Part shown: piece after piece, positions 18,141-27,424 of the stretch
Position numbering within the stretch: the first letter of the stretch is position 1
Layout: the number at the start of each line of letters is the position of its first letter
The notes under the pieces: generated by a model
What the model saw: only the letters and a program-made list of their open reading frames with translations
Database searches by the model: none
What the model was told of the DNA's origin: nothing
Made by a program: the position numbers and the translations under genes
Assembly: GCA_938743325.2 (NCBI GenBank)
Contig: OW568863.1
Location: 434,001-498,000, forward strand
DNA from: Pycnococcus provasolii
Lineage: Eukaryota > Chlorophyta > Pseudoscourfieldiophyceae > Pseudoscourfieldiales > Pycnococcaceae
DNA length: 64,000 nt
Direction: 5' to 3'

Positions 18141-20501
18141 ATGTCCGTGCTTTCTCCAAACAATTCCTACAGGGAGGGAATTCCGGGCGGCAAAAAAATA
18201 GTGGTACCACCACCTGCGTTTGGACCTGTGGTGAGATCTCAGGCAGATACGGATTTGGCGCAGATATATAGGACTGGCGCAGAAGAGACGTGTGAAGCGC
18301 ACGTCGCATCCATAGCTGCTGCGTCAATGGCACACGCCACCTCAGACCCTGAAACGAACCTACTCACGCACATGCGCCTGCTCGCTTGCCTCTCCACAGC
18401 TCACACAGGGACGCAACAAAACTACGACGCCGGAACGCCGTTCGCGACGCGAGAGGCGGTGCTTGCTGTCAGTGCGGCGAGCGCGCAGCTGCACGCGGGC
18501 GTGATCGACGCACTCGTCGGAAGTCAGCGCGCGGCAGCTGGTGGAACCACGAACGTCGAGGAGGACGAAATGGCGATCGCGGAGAGGCTGCAGAAAGTTA
18601 TGTGGGGACAAGATGCCGTGCCTTGGACGACGCTCGACGCGCGCACTGCACTCGCACGTCGCACGAAGGCGGCACCTCCACGAGCACCTGCACCGGCGTC
18701 ACAGAGCGCTGCTCGTCAGCCTCCTCAGCACGCGCCGGCTCCTCCTCCAAGTCACAACGCGCCACCGCCGGCAGCAGCACAGTTGCGGCAGTCACCACCA
18801 CCGGCACCTGCAGAATCATCTAGAAGTGCGCTGTTTCGTGCACCGAGCAACGCCGGTTTCAGCGCTCCCGCGGCGGCACCGCAGGCGCAAAACTGGAAGC
18901 GTCGGAGAACAGAGGCTGGGTTTGGAGAGAATGGAAAGGGACGAGCGGCTGACGAGCCAGCCAGGCGCAGTGGCAGAGGCGACGATGCGTGGACTCGAAG
19001 AGGGCGTAACGACCGACGCGAACCGGAGCGAGAGGGCGAGCCAACGCGATTTGGAACGGCAGGCTCTGCTGCCCGCCTTGGTCTAAAGCCAAGAGACCTG
19101 AGGTCGGCCGAGAGGGACGACGACGGCGACGACGACGAAAGCGGCGCTCCTTCTTGGGCTGGTGCCTTTCGCAGCGCCGCAGGAGGTCAGGCGAAGCGTG
19201 GCTTTCAGGCACCTCAGACGGTGAATCGTGAAGGCGGCGACGGCGACGGCAGTGCTGGTGGGTCGAAGCTCGGTAAGCCTCCTCCCTACGTTCGCAAGGC
19301 GATTGGCGCAAATGGAGCAAACGGTGGTGGCAATGCGGGCGGCGGTGCGAAGGACGCAGCCAAGGAGGAGGATGGCGGACTCCCACCCAAGGTGGCTGAG
19401 CTGCTCGCAGACCCGGAGACGGGTGAACTTCCCGAGAATCTGGCAGGCATCGGGCCTGAGCTCCTGGATACAGTGTGTCGCGAATGCCTGCTTCCAGCAG
19501 GCACGAAGCAGGTGAGCTGGGACGCGATCGCGGGTCTGGCTGACGTCAAGTCGCGCGTGTTCGAAACGGTTGTCTGGCCAATTCACCACCCGAGCTTATT
19601 CACCGGACCTCGCGCACCACCAAAGGGACTGCTGCTCTTCGGTCCGCCAGGAACCGGGAAAACAATGATCGGACGAGCGGTGGCAAGCGAGATCGCAGCC
19701 TCGTTCTTCAACGTGAGTGCGGCAAATCTGTGCAGTAAGTGGATTGGCGAGGGTGAGAAGATGGTGCGCGCGCTCTTTGCTGTTGCGCGCCACCTTGCGC
19801 CGAGCGTCGTCTTCGTGGATGAGGTCGACAGTGTTCTTGGCGCGCGCAGCAGCGGCGAGCACGAAAGCAGCCGCCGCCTTAAGACGCAGCTGCTGATTGA
19901 GATGGAGGGCATTGGCGATGGTACGACTCCGGGAGCCAAGCCACGACCCATGCTGGTGATCGGTGCAACAAATCGACCGGAGGAGCTTGACGAGGCTGCT
20001 CGCCGGCGGCTTCCGAAGCAGCTGTACATCCCGTTGCCTTGCGCCGAAGCTCGCAAGGCTATCGTCGACATCTTTCTTCGCAACGAGTTTGACGAGGATG
20101 CGGCGAGTTCGGGAGATGCTAAGGCGCCGCTTGGCGACAAGGTTCGCGCGCGCCTCTCACCGTCAGAGCTCAGCACACTCTTGTCGAAAACGGAAGGGTA
20201 CTCTGGCTCGGACATGCGCGCTCTCATTCAGGAAGCTTCGTACGGCCCGGTGCGAGAACTGCAGCGCGCCGCGATGGTGGATGGTGGTCAGTTGCCTGCA
20301 GCCGGATCGCTAACGGCGGATCAGCTGCGACCCGTGGTTTTGGAGGACTTTCGACGAGCCGCAAGACAGCAGAGACGCAGCGTTAGCGAGGAGGAGGTGA
20401 AGCGCTACGAGGAGTATAATAGCAGATTTGGAGCGTCTCGTGCGGATGCCGACGCGGACGGCGTTGCGGGCAGCCAGTGGGGCGACGACGACGGATGGTG
20501 A
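18141..20501 (+). CDS. FIGL1: Fidgetin-like 1 AAA ATPase
   Basis: The 786-residue protein has a Pro/Ala- and Arg/Gly-rich N-terminal half and a C-terminal AAA+ domain plus Vps4-type C-terminal helix, the fidgetin/katanin/spastin group layout. Key pieces: GLADVKSRVFETVVWP before the ATPase, Walker A GPPGTGKT, the pore region CSKWIGEGEKMVRALF, Walker B VVFVDEVDSVL, sensor 1 GATNRPEELDEAA and arginine fingers ARRRLPKQL. FPFKW-like features of FIGL1 are not obvious, but DAIAGLADVK and the short linker fit FIGL1 better than katanin. FIGL1 disassembles RAD51/DMC1 filaments and limits crossovers in plants and animals. The ATG at 18141, MSVLSPNNSYREGIPGG, opens a compositionally normal protein; the frame is open further upstream. 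TGTAA follows at 20548. Confidence 0.85.
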   Translation: MSVLSPNNSYREGIPGGKKIVVPPPAFGPVVRSQADTDLAQIYRTGAEETCEAHVASIAAASMAHATSDPETNLLTHMRLLACLSTAHTGTQQNYDAGTPFATREAVLAVSAASAQLHAGVIDALVGSQRAAAGGTTNVEEDEMAIAERLQKVMWGQDAVPWTTLDARTALARRTKAAPPRAPAPASQSAARQPPQHAPAPPPSHNAPPPAAAQLRQSPPPAPAESSRSALFRAPSNAGFSAPAAAPQAQNWKRRRTEAGFGENGKGRAADEPARRSGRGDDAWTRRGRNDRREPEREGEPTRFGTAGSAARLGLKPRDLRSAERDDDGDDDESGAPSWAGAFRSAAGGQAKRGFQAPQTVNREGGDGDGSAGGSKLGKPPPYVRKAIGANGANGGGNAGGGAKDAAKEEDGGLPPKVAELLADPETGELPENLAGIGPELLDTVCRECLLPAGTKQVSWDAIAGLADVKSRVFETVVWPIHHPSLFTGPRAPPKGLLLFGPPGTGKTMIGRAVASEIAASFFNVSAANLCSKWIGEGEKMVRALFAVARHLAPSVVFVDEVDSVLGARSSGEHESSRRLKTQLLIEMEGIGDGTTPGAKPRPMLVIGATNRPEELDEAARRRLPKQLYIPLPCAEARKAIVDIFLRNEFDEDAASSGDAKAPLGDKVRARLSPSELSTLLSKTEGYSGSDMRALIQEASYGPVRELQRAAMVDGGQLPAAGSLTADQLRPVVLEDFRRAARQQRRSVSEEEVKRYEEYNSRFGASRADADADGVAGSQWGDDDGW

Positions 20502-20565
20502 GCAGGAACGATAAAAGTAACACACACACACACACAAAACAAATCTTTGTAACATTCGGCTGACG

Positions 20566-21354
20566 CTATTTTGACGAACCAGCTGGTCTGCGAGCTGTGA
20601 CGAATACACTGCCCTTATCACCACGGCCGAGTCGGAGCGTGTCGTCGAGGTAGGTCACCTCCACCCATCCTTCCGGACCTCGACCACCGTTGGCCCACTG
20701 CAGAGGCACAGTCACAAGGTTGGCAGCGCTCTCTTTGTCACGCCCAAGCTTGAACGAAACGTCGTCAAATACCACATCAAGTCTTGTGTCCGGTCGTGCG
20801 TCACTCTGAGAACAACGACCCTTAATAATGACGTGCAGCACGACCGCGTTCCAAAATAGGCTGATAGAAGCCTCGTTGGAGACGACACCATTAAAGGCGT
20901 CAATGTTTTGCTGATTCGCGACTGTCTTAGCGAACGGCTTGCCCGCTCCATCGTTGACGTCGATTGTGCTCAAGCTGCGCCCGAGCGGATTCTTCTCTTT
21001 ATCCGCGTCCTCGTCTGCGACCCTCGCAGATGGTGAGACGATGGCACCTACGCCCTCCTTCGAACGCCTAAGCTCGTCCTCCTCCGCGGACGCAGCACCC
21101 GTCCAAAGCAGCGACCAGTCCGCCGTCAGAAGGTCGTTTTTCGTCGCTGGATTGTCTGTTGGATTGATTGCCTCAAGCTCAGCGACGAGAGCGACGACGT
21201 CCGCTCGAGCAGGTGGTGACGGCGCTGACACGAGGCGCAGCAGAGACGACTTCAGTGCTGCTGGTGACGACGACGACGACGCTGAGGCTGAGGCTGACGT
21301 TGACGTCATACGCGACATAACCTTACGGTAACCCGTGGAGACGTTAACGCGCAT
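20566..21354 (-). CDS. Plastid fibrillin (PAP) family protein
   Basis: A 262-residue protein with the PAP_fibrillin lipocalin-like fold: the domain opens ARADVVALVAELEAINPTDN followed by LLTADWSLLWTG, and closes with the very typical EVTYLDDTLRLGRGDKGSVF. Fibrillins bind lipids and isoprenoids in plastoglobules, thylakoids and eyespots. The first 35 residues are Ser/Ala-rich with Arg at the start, compatible with a plastid transit peptide. The gene is convergent with FIGL1 (64 bp between stops) and sits downstream of the ankyrin/ARM gene on the same strand; a TTAGGG array lies 100 bp upstream of its ATG. Confidence 0.85.
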   Translation of the reverse strand: MRVNVSTGYRKVMSRMTSTSASASASSSSSPAALKSSLLRLVSAPSPPARADVVALVAELEAINPTDNPATKNDLLTADWSLLWTGAASAEEDELRRSKEGVGAIVSPSARVADEDADKEKNPLGRSLSTIDVNDGAGKPFAKTVANQQNIDAFNGVVSNEASISLFWNAVVLHVIIKGRCSQSDARPDTRLDVVFDDVSFKLGRDKESAANLVTVPLQWANGGRGPEGWVEVTYLDDTLRLGRGDKGSVFVTARRPAGSSK

Positions 21355-21455
21355 CGTGCGCTGATGCGGATGCGGAGTCGTGAGTGGAGACAGACGGCCC
21401 GTGAGTGATTTTCAACCACAACCACAATTTAGAGAAAAGTCCGGGAGGGGGATTC

Positions 21456-21474
21456 GGGTTAGGGTTAGGGTTAG
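21456..21474 (+). promoter_or_regulatory. TTAGGG array upstream of the fibrillin gene
   Basis: Three GGGTTA units on the plus strand, 102 bp before the minus-strand fibrillin ATG. Here the G-rich strand is the template strand, unlike most other arrays in the window. Confidence 0.45.
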
Positions 21475-21539
21475 ATGAAGCTGATGTGGCATCTCTCCAT
21501 CAATCTCCGTTTGTTCTTTGTAAGTCCAGGACATTACAT

Positions 21540-24500
21540 TTAGAGAGCGCCCCCGCCTGGGCCACTCTCTACGTGGAGGCTTTCGAGCGCAACCGCCGCG
21601 CACTGACGATCCAGCTCGCCAAGCGACGGGTCGCGGTCGTCCCGTAGCATGTGCGTCAGAACGCCCACGGCGCCGGACTCCAGGCATGCCTCGATCGTTC
21701 GCGCGTTGTCGTGAGCCAAGTTTCCAATCGCCTCCGCGGCACATCCGCGCAGGCTCAAGGATGTGGGGGTGGTGGTGTCTTCGATGAAGGCGTCGGATCC
21801 AGGGCTGCCGCCGCTCGCCTTCACGGCACGATTCTCCGATGTATCGACGAGAACCGTCTCCGCCATCTGCACGAGGACGGGAATGCAGCCAGAGGCAACG
21901 ACTACAAATGCCATCTTCGCATTTCCGTATCCAAGAATGCCAATCGCACGCGCCGTCTGCTGAAGCACGTCGCGTCCGACGACGGCATCATGGAGCACCA
22001 CAGAGAGCTTCAGCATCACGTTGGGGGGCATTGCACCCTCGCCGACGGCGTCACTCGCGAAGGAGGCAAGAGTGTCCGCCGCGGCGGCGAGAACGGCATT
22101 CGTTCGAACGTCCGCACGGCGCGTGGGAACGCGGCTGCCTATGCGCTGTGACTCGTTGGAGTACCCGCCGCGGCGGCGACGGCGCGATGGAAGCAACGCG
22201 ACGATTTCACGCAGCGTTCTCGTGCTTGCGGCAATGTATTGAAGCACCTTTGTGTTCGCCTTCGCCAGCGCACCAAGTGCCTCGCATGCAGCTGCCACAC
22301 AAGATGCCGAGCAGTCCGCCACCTCGCAGCGGCGCCATCCGCACGTCGCAAGCTCTGAACCGGCTGCATACGGACCGCGGAGAGCCATGCCGTGCGGCAG
22401 ATCGTCGCCAAAGCCTAGGCCAAACTCCGCCGTTGGCGCACCATCCGAGACGTACTGCTCGACAGCGCCATCCCAGCCGCCGTCATAGTCGAGCACGAGC
22501 ATAGCCTGCAATTTTGCCACCACCCCGCTGCGAACGAACTCGACGGCAAGATCGGGACATTGCGACACGAGATCGACGAGCACGCGCGCCGCCCACGCGC
22601 GCCGTGCGAAAGCACCGCGCGCGTCAGCGCCCATCGGGGCTCCAGGAGAATACACCACCGCGGAGTGTTCGAGATGCTTGCAGACTGCGGCGACCAGGCC
22701 AGCGTCTGCAAGGCTGCGTGCCCACGAGGAGCTTAGCGCTGCAAAGGCGGAGAGCGACATCAGCAGGCTGGCCGCGAGATCTTGCGCAAACGCACTCTCT
22801 CGGCGCATGCTCGGGCTCGCAAGCCAACTCTCTAGAATAGCCGCTCCAGCCGCGCGCTGCGGATCGTCGCCTGCAGCGGCGACAAGCCACTGTTGCCGTT
22901 CCGGCACAAGGCGAGTCAGGCGCTGCATAAGCATAGCAAGCGCTCCAAGCGTTTCCAGGCGCCGTGCCTGTTCAAAGTGTCCACGAGCTAGACGGCCGAC
23001 AGCGCGAATCGCCGCGAGCGAGGTGGCAGCACTTGCGGCAGCCGCCGCTGCCGTGCTGTTGCTGAGACTTCCGCGCGATACCTCCTCGTCTATGCTCGCA
23101 GGAGTGTAGCGGAGGACATCAAGCAGGCTTCCCAAACCTCCGAGGTCACTCAGCCTAAGGCCGACAGTCGCGCGCTCGCAGCCCAGACGGCCCATTGTCT
23201 CAATCATAGACGCGGCGCCGTAGGAGCCCTCCACGTGCCCCTTCTGCGTCAGGGCAGTCACCTTCTCCACCATATTCCACAAGACACCGCTCTCCCAGAG
23301 AACCGTGCGCCGCACGCGCTCGTCGCCACAATTTGACAGCATCCATACCGCCGCGGCTGCTGCACCCATTGCAGTCTCGTTGTTCGACGCAAGCATTGCC
23401 GCGAGATTGGATGCTATGCCTTGATCACACGCATATCGCGCGAGATCGCGTCCATCGAGATTGGCCTGGCATAGCACAGCCAGCGTGCGTGCAGGGAATG
23501 CCTTAGTTTCCATTGGCAGGTCGTTGAGAAGTTCCAGCAGCTGATGTGCAGCCTCCGACGGCATTGACGCACGTGCCGACGGCGACGTACGATCGATCGT
23601 GAAAGGCATTCTCGGCGATGCAATTGCCGGAGATCCAGGGCCTAGAATGCCTCGCTGTGTAAGAACGTGCGCAGCACCTAGCGCCGCTGCCGCACGCTCC
23701 GCGCGTGGTGCCGTGCGAGCCGCCACGCTTGGGCTCATAGGCTCCGTTGGTGCCGGCGTGGAGGCTGTCACGACTTTTTTCTTCTTGCGCTTTATCTTCA
23801 AGCTCGAATTTGACAGAATTCGGCGCGCGGAGGCAAGCGCAGGAGAGTCGGCGATCCACGGATTCGCTTCCTCCTCCTCCTCCTCCTCCTCCTCCTCCTC
23901 CTCCTCCTCTTCCACAGGAGGTGGTGCCTCCACCCAGGCACCCGGCGCCTCGACAGCCTCGCGGCTTGCATTTTCCACGGCGTCTGGTCCAAAGCTCGCG
24001 ACGAGGAACTCGGCGAAACGGCGGCTCGCTTCCGACCCTTGCACAAGGCGGCACAGCGCCTTGCATGCACAGTGCAGCGGCGTGACGCCGTTGTTATCGC
24101 GCAGACGGTCGATCGCGACCACCGCCTGCTCCTCGGCGCTCCCAAGGTGAGCGACGAGGCTGCCAATTCCTTCGTTCGAGTCCGCGTCGCGAATCGCCTC
24201 CTCCAGCATCACGCTAAACGTCTCCGGGCTCCCCGAGAGTGCCGCGGCGTGCACGGCGGTGTATCCGTTCACGTCTGCGACTGCGGCGCTTGCACCGGCA
24301 TTGAGCAGAAGTCGAATCGCTGCGGGTGATGCATGCAAGCACGCGCTGTGCAGCGGCGTCTGCAGCGCTTCGTTGCGAGCTGCGTCGAGAACTGTGGTGG
24401 CCATGAGGTTCACAACCTGGCACGCGGATCTGTACGCGTACGTGCCCGCAAGTACCGCTCTCGCACGAGCGAGCTGGTGCACAGCACGTAGTGCACCACC

Positions 24501-25214
24501 GCCGCTCGCACCGCCTTCCCGCAGCTCCGCGAGCGGCTTGCGCAGGAGCGTCCAGTAGCACGCGTATCCAACCAGGCGGAGCATAATTCCCTTTGGGTCT
24601 CGCAGAACGACGAGTAGTGTGTATGCGAAGCACGCCAGGAAGCCAGCCTGCACCTTGATACGCACGGGCGCACCAAAGAGGTTGAGCGCGAGGCCAAGAA
24701 TCGCAATGGCAGCTGCTGGTCTCACCGGCAGGTTGAGTGTCTCTGCGGCGGGCACGGGCTCCATGTCTTCCGCCGTCGACATGGCGTCCACTTCGCTCGG
24801 GGCGACGGCGGCAGTCTGCTGCTGCGGCGGAGCGTGTCCCTCGCTGCGCAAGACACGCGGAGGCGTGCGCGGCCGCCTCGCGGCGGCATATCTCGCGCTC
24901 GCGGGGCTTTCCGCCGGGCTCGGCCTTGGCGGCGTCGCAGGCGGCGTCTGTGTCGTGTAACTCGGCGCCACGCTCGTTCCGTTCGCCGCCTTGGGGCTGA
25001 ATCTTTGCGCGAGAGCGTCGAGCGCGCGTAGAGGTGCGTTAGCGGCGAGAGCGCTTGCGGGCAGAGGTGCGACGTACTTGGTCGCGTTTGTCGAGTTCGC
25101 CACAGCACTTTGTCTTGCGAGTTCCTGTTCTTCGAACATCGCCTCGTCGTCAAGGAGGTATGTCGACTCCATCCACGGCCTGTTCCTCCTCTCAAAGGTT
25201 GGAGGAGGCGTCAT
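21540..25214 (-). CDS. Large ankyrin- and armadillo-repeat protein with membrane segments
   Basis: The 1224-residue protein starts with a Pro/Ala-rich region of about 175 residues. A hydrophobic block (residues about 180-250) then gives two or three candidate membrane segments (AIAILGLALNLFG, VQAGFLACFAYTLLVVL, GYACYWTLL). Ankyrin repeats follow at about 285-395 (TPLHSACLHASPAAIRLLLNAGAS; VNGYTAVHAAALSG; NGVTPLHCACKAL), then a Glu-run and basic patch, and from about 560 to the end armadillo/HEAT-like helices (LASNNETAMGAAAAAVWMLSNCG, AAEAIGNLAHDNARTIEACLESG). It is probably a scaffold protein anchored to a membrane; no catalytic motif is seen. The frame can start at a TTG two codons earlier; ATG 25214 is used. 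TGTAA overlaps the end (21534). Confidence 0.75.
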   Translation of the reverse strand: MTPPPTFERRNRPWMESTYLLDDEAMFEEQELARQSAVANSTNATKYVAPLPASALAANAPLRALDALAQRFSPKAANGTSVAPSYTTQTPPATPPRPSPAESPASARYAAARRPRTPPRVLRSEGHAPPQQQTAAVAPSEVDAMSTAEDMEPVPAAETLNLPVRPAAAIAILGLALNLFGAPVRIKVQAGFLACFAYTLLVVLRDPKGIMLRLVGYACYWTLLRKPLAELREGGASGGGALRAVHQLARARAVLAGTYAYRSACQVVNLMATTVLDAARNEALQTPLHSACLHASPAAIRLLLNAGASAAVADVNGYTAVHAAALSGSPETFSVMLEEAIRDADSNEGIGSLVAHLGSAEEQAVVAIDRLRDNNGVTPLHCACKALCRLVQGSEASRRFAEFLVASFGPDAVENASREAVEAPGAWVEAPPPVEEEEEEEEEEEEEEEANPWIADSPALASARRILSNSSLKIKRKKKKVVTASTPAPTEPMSPSVAARTAPRAERAAAALGAAHVLTQRGILGPGSPAIASPRMPFTIDRTSPSARASMPSEAAHQLLELLNDLPMETKAFPARTLAVLCQANLDGRDLARYACDQGIASNLAAMLASNNETAMGAAAAAVWMLSNCGDERVRRTVLWESGVLWNMVEKVTALTQKGHVEGSYGAASMIETMGRLGCERATVGLRLSDLGGLGSLLDVLRYTPASIDEEVSRGSLSNSTAAAAAASAATSLAAIRAVGRLARGHFEQARRLETLGALAMLMQRLTRLVPERQQWLVAAAGDDPQRAAGAAILESWLASPSMRRESAFAQDLAASLLMSLSAFAALSSSWARSLADAGLVAAVCKHLEHSAVVYSPGAPMGADARGAFARRAWAARVLVDLVSQCPDLAVEFVRSGVVAKLQAMLVLDYDGGWDGAVEQYVSDGAPTAEFGLGFGDDLPHGMALRGPYAAGSELATCGWRRCEVADCSASCVAAACEALGALAKANTKVLQYIAASTRTLREIVALLPSRRRRRGGYSNESQRIGSRVPTRRADVRTNAVLAAAADTLASFASDAVGEGAMPPNVMLKLSVVLHDAVVGRDVLQQTARAIGILGYGNAKMAFVVVASGCIPVLVQMAETVLVDTSENRAVKASGGSPGSDAFIEDTTTPTSLSLRGCAAEAIGNLAHDNARTIEACLESGAVGVLTHMLRDDRDPSLGELDRQCAAVALESLHVESGPGGGAL

Positions 25215-25928
25215 AAACAAAGAGCTTGAGACAGAAGACGTAGAGGGAGAAGGAAGAAACAGCCGGACAAATCTAATTTAAAAGTCGGAAATGACAACGA
25301 ATAGGTGGGGAGAGAGAACGACAGACGACGTTTCACGAGGTTGCCACTTGAAGTTGAATTCTCGAAACCTTGAAGTTGAACTTGAACTTGAACTTCTCGT
25401 GGAAAACGACCTCTTCTGATACAGTAACTCGACAAGAACCACTCGGAACAACAAGCTCGACACAGAAGGCGCGCGCTCTTCTCTCGAGAATCATCCTGTA
25501 CGGCTGTACAATACTTCTCGTCAAAGAATTGTCGTTCTTCTCGATCGCGCTCCAATCCAACTTCCAACGAATAAAATGACCACCTCTGGCTGTCTGGAGG
25601 ACAAGCAAGTGTGCTGTACCGGATGGTAAGCTGATACTGTACCACTAAACTTACGGTAGCGACTCACAAGTACTTCAATGATAAATAAACGTGATATTGT
25701 GATGTCATCAAGTCTTTGCATTTCTACAGCTCATGCTCATGGGCAGCTCCTCGGCGGACTCGACGTAGAGGTAAAGGTTTAGGTCAACTTTACAACGGTT
25801 TAGCTTTAGGTTGCCGCGCTTGTTGCCAACCCTGTTGACATTTAGTGTTGATTGGGCGAGCAGCTGTGACAGGCAGGTTTTGTCGACGGATCAAGACGCA
25901 AGCAAGCAAGCAAGCAAGTACGGGTAGT
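25215..25928. other. Divergent promoter region
   Basis: This 714-bp region separates the minus-strand ankyrin/ARM gene from the plus-strand CPW-WPC gene. It contains a short imperfect repeat of GAACTT/GAAGTTGAA (25355-25395) and a GCAA tetranucleotide run (25895-25918). No coding frame or RNA gene is supported. Confidence 0.4.
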
Positions 25929-27329
25929 ATGGCGGCCGTTCCTGTTTCTCGTCGTGCTTGCTCGCTCAGGATGTGTTGGCTGGTATCTCGTATCGTGCCG
26001 TGTGTGGTAATCATAATAGTAGGCATATGCGCACCCAAGTTCACGTGCGCGCAGACGCAGAACGCCAAGCCGGCGCCAGCCACGAACAAGTTCGTGCCGC
26101 CACCTACGAACACCCTCGACCTCTTCGCTTGGGACGGAGAAACGAACGAGTGGGACGCCGTGCTGTGCACAAGTGGACTCGGACCGTGCGTCACCAGCGA
26201 CCTGTACGCGGGGAGAAGGAAACACTTCGCTGTATACATCGAGCGAGCGGCCAAACTCACCGTGCACATCACGAATATCGACCACCAGAAGCAGTTCGAG
26301 GTGTTCGTGCGAAGCAACGTGCCACCCACGACCACGGAGCACGACTTCAAAATCATCAGAAGAGAGCCCGGATTCACGCAGTGGAGCTGCGTTGGAAGCC
26401 TGCTTTACTTCTCTGTCGCCATCGCCGGTGCCAACCCAAAAAAAACTGGTGGGAGCAACGCGAAGTTCGGCGTCGTCGTCACGACCGACGGGTGCATGAG
26501 CAAGGACTACACGAAGCAGTGTCCTGGCGGCTGGAAGCCGGATGCCAAGGGATGGTGCGCGGCGCCCAAGTGGTACCAGGGACCGTGCCGCAAGAACAAC
26601 TTCTTCGGACAGCTGCCGTCCTCCGCCGGTCCGCACGTCTCGCAGCCGAACACGGCCGTGTACAAGATACTGTGGAGCGAGAGATGCCTCGCCGACTGGT
26701 CATGCTCCGAGCTCGTGTCGAGGAGATGCATGCCCGACCTCAGCTATGTCGACGACGATAGATGGCGAACGGCAACCTGCTCGGATGGCGTGACGTGCGT
26801 TGAGCTGCTCGTGGGTGCAAAGCACGCAAGCCGCTCGTGGAGGCTCGTGCAGGTTGTCGTTCCGCCGGCATCTGCCATCGGCGCCGAATTCGCAAGCACC
26901 GACGACGACGATCCGGGTGGCATATTGCGTGGTGCTGGGATGACGAGCCGCACGCGCCTGGTCGTCGCGGTCAAGCAGCGATTGGGCCCGTCGGATCCCG
27001 TCGCGGCAAGTAGCGCGATGGAATCTGCTGACGGCGTTCTGGGTCCGCGCGCGCTGGAGAAAGGGTTCGCGTGGGACCAAACCTTCCGAGGTTCCGCTCC
27101 TTTCGTCGAGCTCGTGAACCCCTCGTGTCGCGCGTGGCAGCGATTTCTCATTGGCGTTTACAACGACGACGACGACGATAACGACGTTGACGTGGGTGTG
27201 ACATTATTCCGCGTCGCGAATCGCCTCGTCACGGCTGCCACGTGCGAGCTTGGTCACATTCAAAATGTGCCGTACAGCCTTGGCACACGAACGGCGCGTT
27301 CGGACCGCACGGAGGGGCTGAACCGATAG
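25929..27329 (+). CDS. Secreted CPW-WPC domain protein
   Basis: The 466-residue protein has a basic N-terminus and a strong hydrophobic core (IVPCVVIIIVGICAP), then TCAQTQ, a likely signal cleavage point. The mature protein has a beta-rich N-domain of about 150 residues and then one clear CPW-WPC-like module: CMSKDYTKQCPGGW, GWCAAPKWYQGPC, and after a spacer KILWSERCLADWSC, with Ser replacing Pro in the final WPC. This cysteine module is known from apicomplexan zygote/ookinete surface proteins and from various algae and other protists. Its biochemical role is not known. The rest resembles an extracellular domain with paired cysteines. It diverges from the ankyrin/ARM gene; TGTAA is at 27351. 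Confidence 0.7.
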   Translation: MAAVPVSRRACSLRMCWLVSRIVPCVVIIIVGICAPKFTCAQTQNAKPAPATNKFVPPPTNTLDLFAWDGETNEWDAVLCTSGLGPCVTSDLYAGRRKHFAVYIERAAKLTVHITNIDHQKQFEVFVRSNVPPTTTEHDFKIIRREPGFTQWSCVGSLLYFSVAIAGANPKKTGGSNAKFGVVVTTDGCMSKDYTKQCPGGWKPDAKGWCAAPKWYQGPCRKNNFFGQLPSSAGPHVSQPNTAVYKILWSERCLADWSCSELVSRRCMPDLSYVDDDRWRTATCSDGVTCVELLVGAKHASRSWRLVQVVVPPASAIGAEFASTDDDDPGGILRGAGMTSRTRLVVAVKQRLGPSDPVAASSAMESADGVLGPRALEKGFAWDQTFRGSAPFVELVNPSCRAWQRFLIGVYNDDDDDNDVDVGVTLFRVANRLVTAATCELGHIQNVPYSLGTRTARSDRTEGLNR

Positions 27330-27424
27330 CGCTTCACCTCAAGATTGAGATGTAATGTACTACTGATTTACAAGTCGTTCGTGCCGCTGACGATGCGACA
27401 CCATGTCGATGTCGGCAGTGTCGC

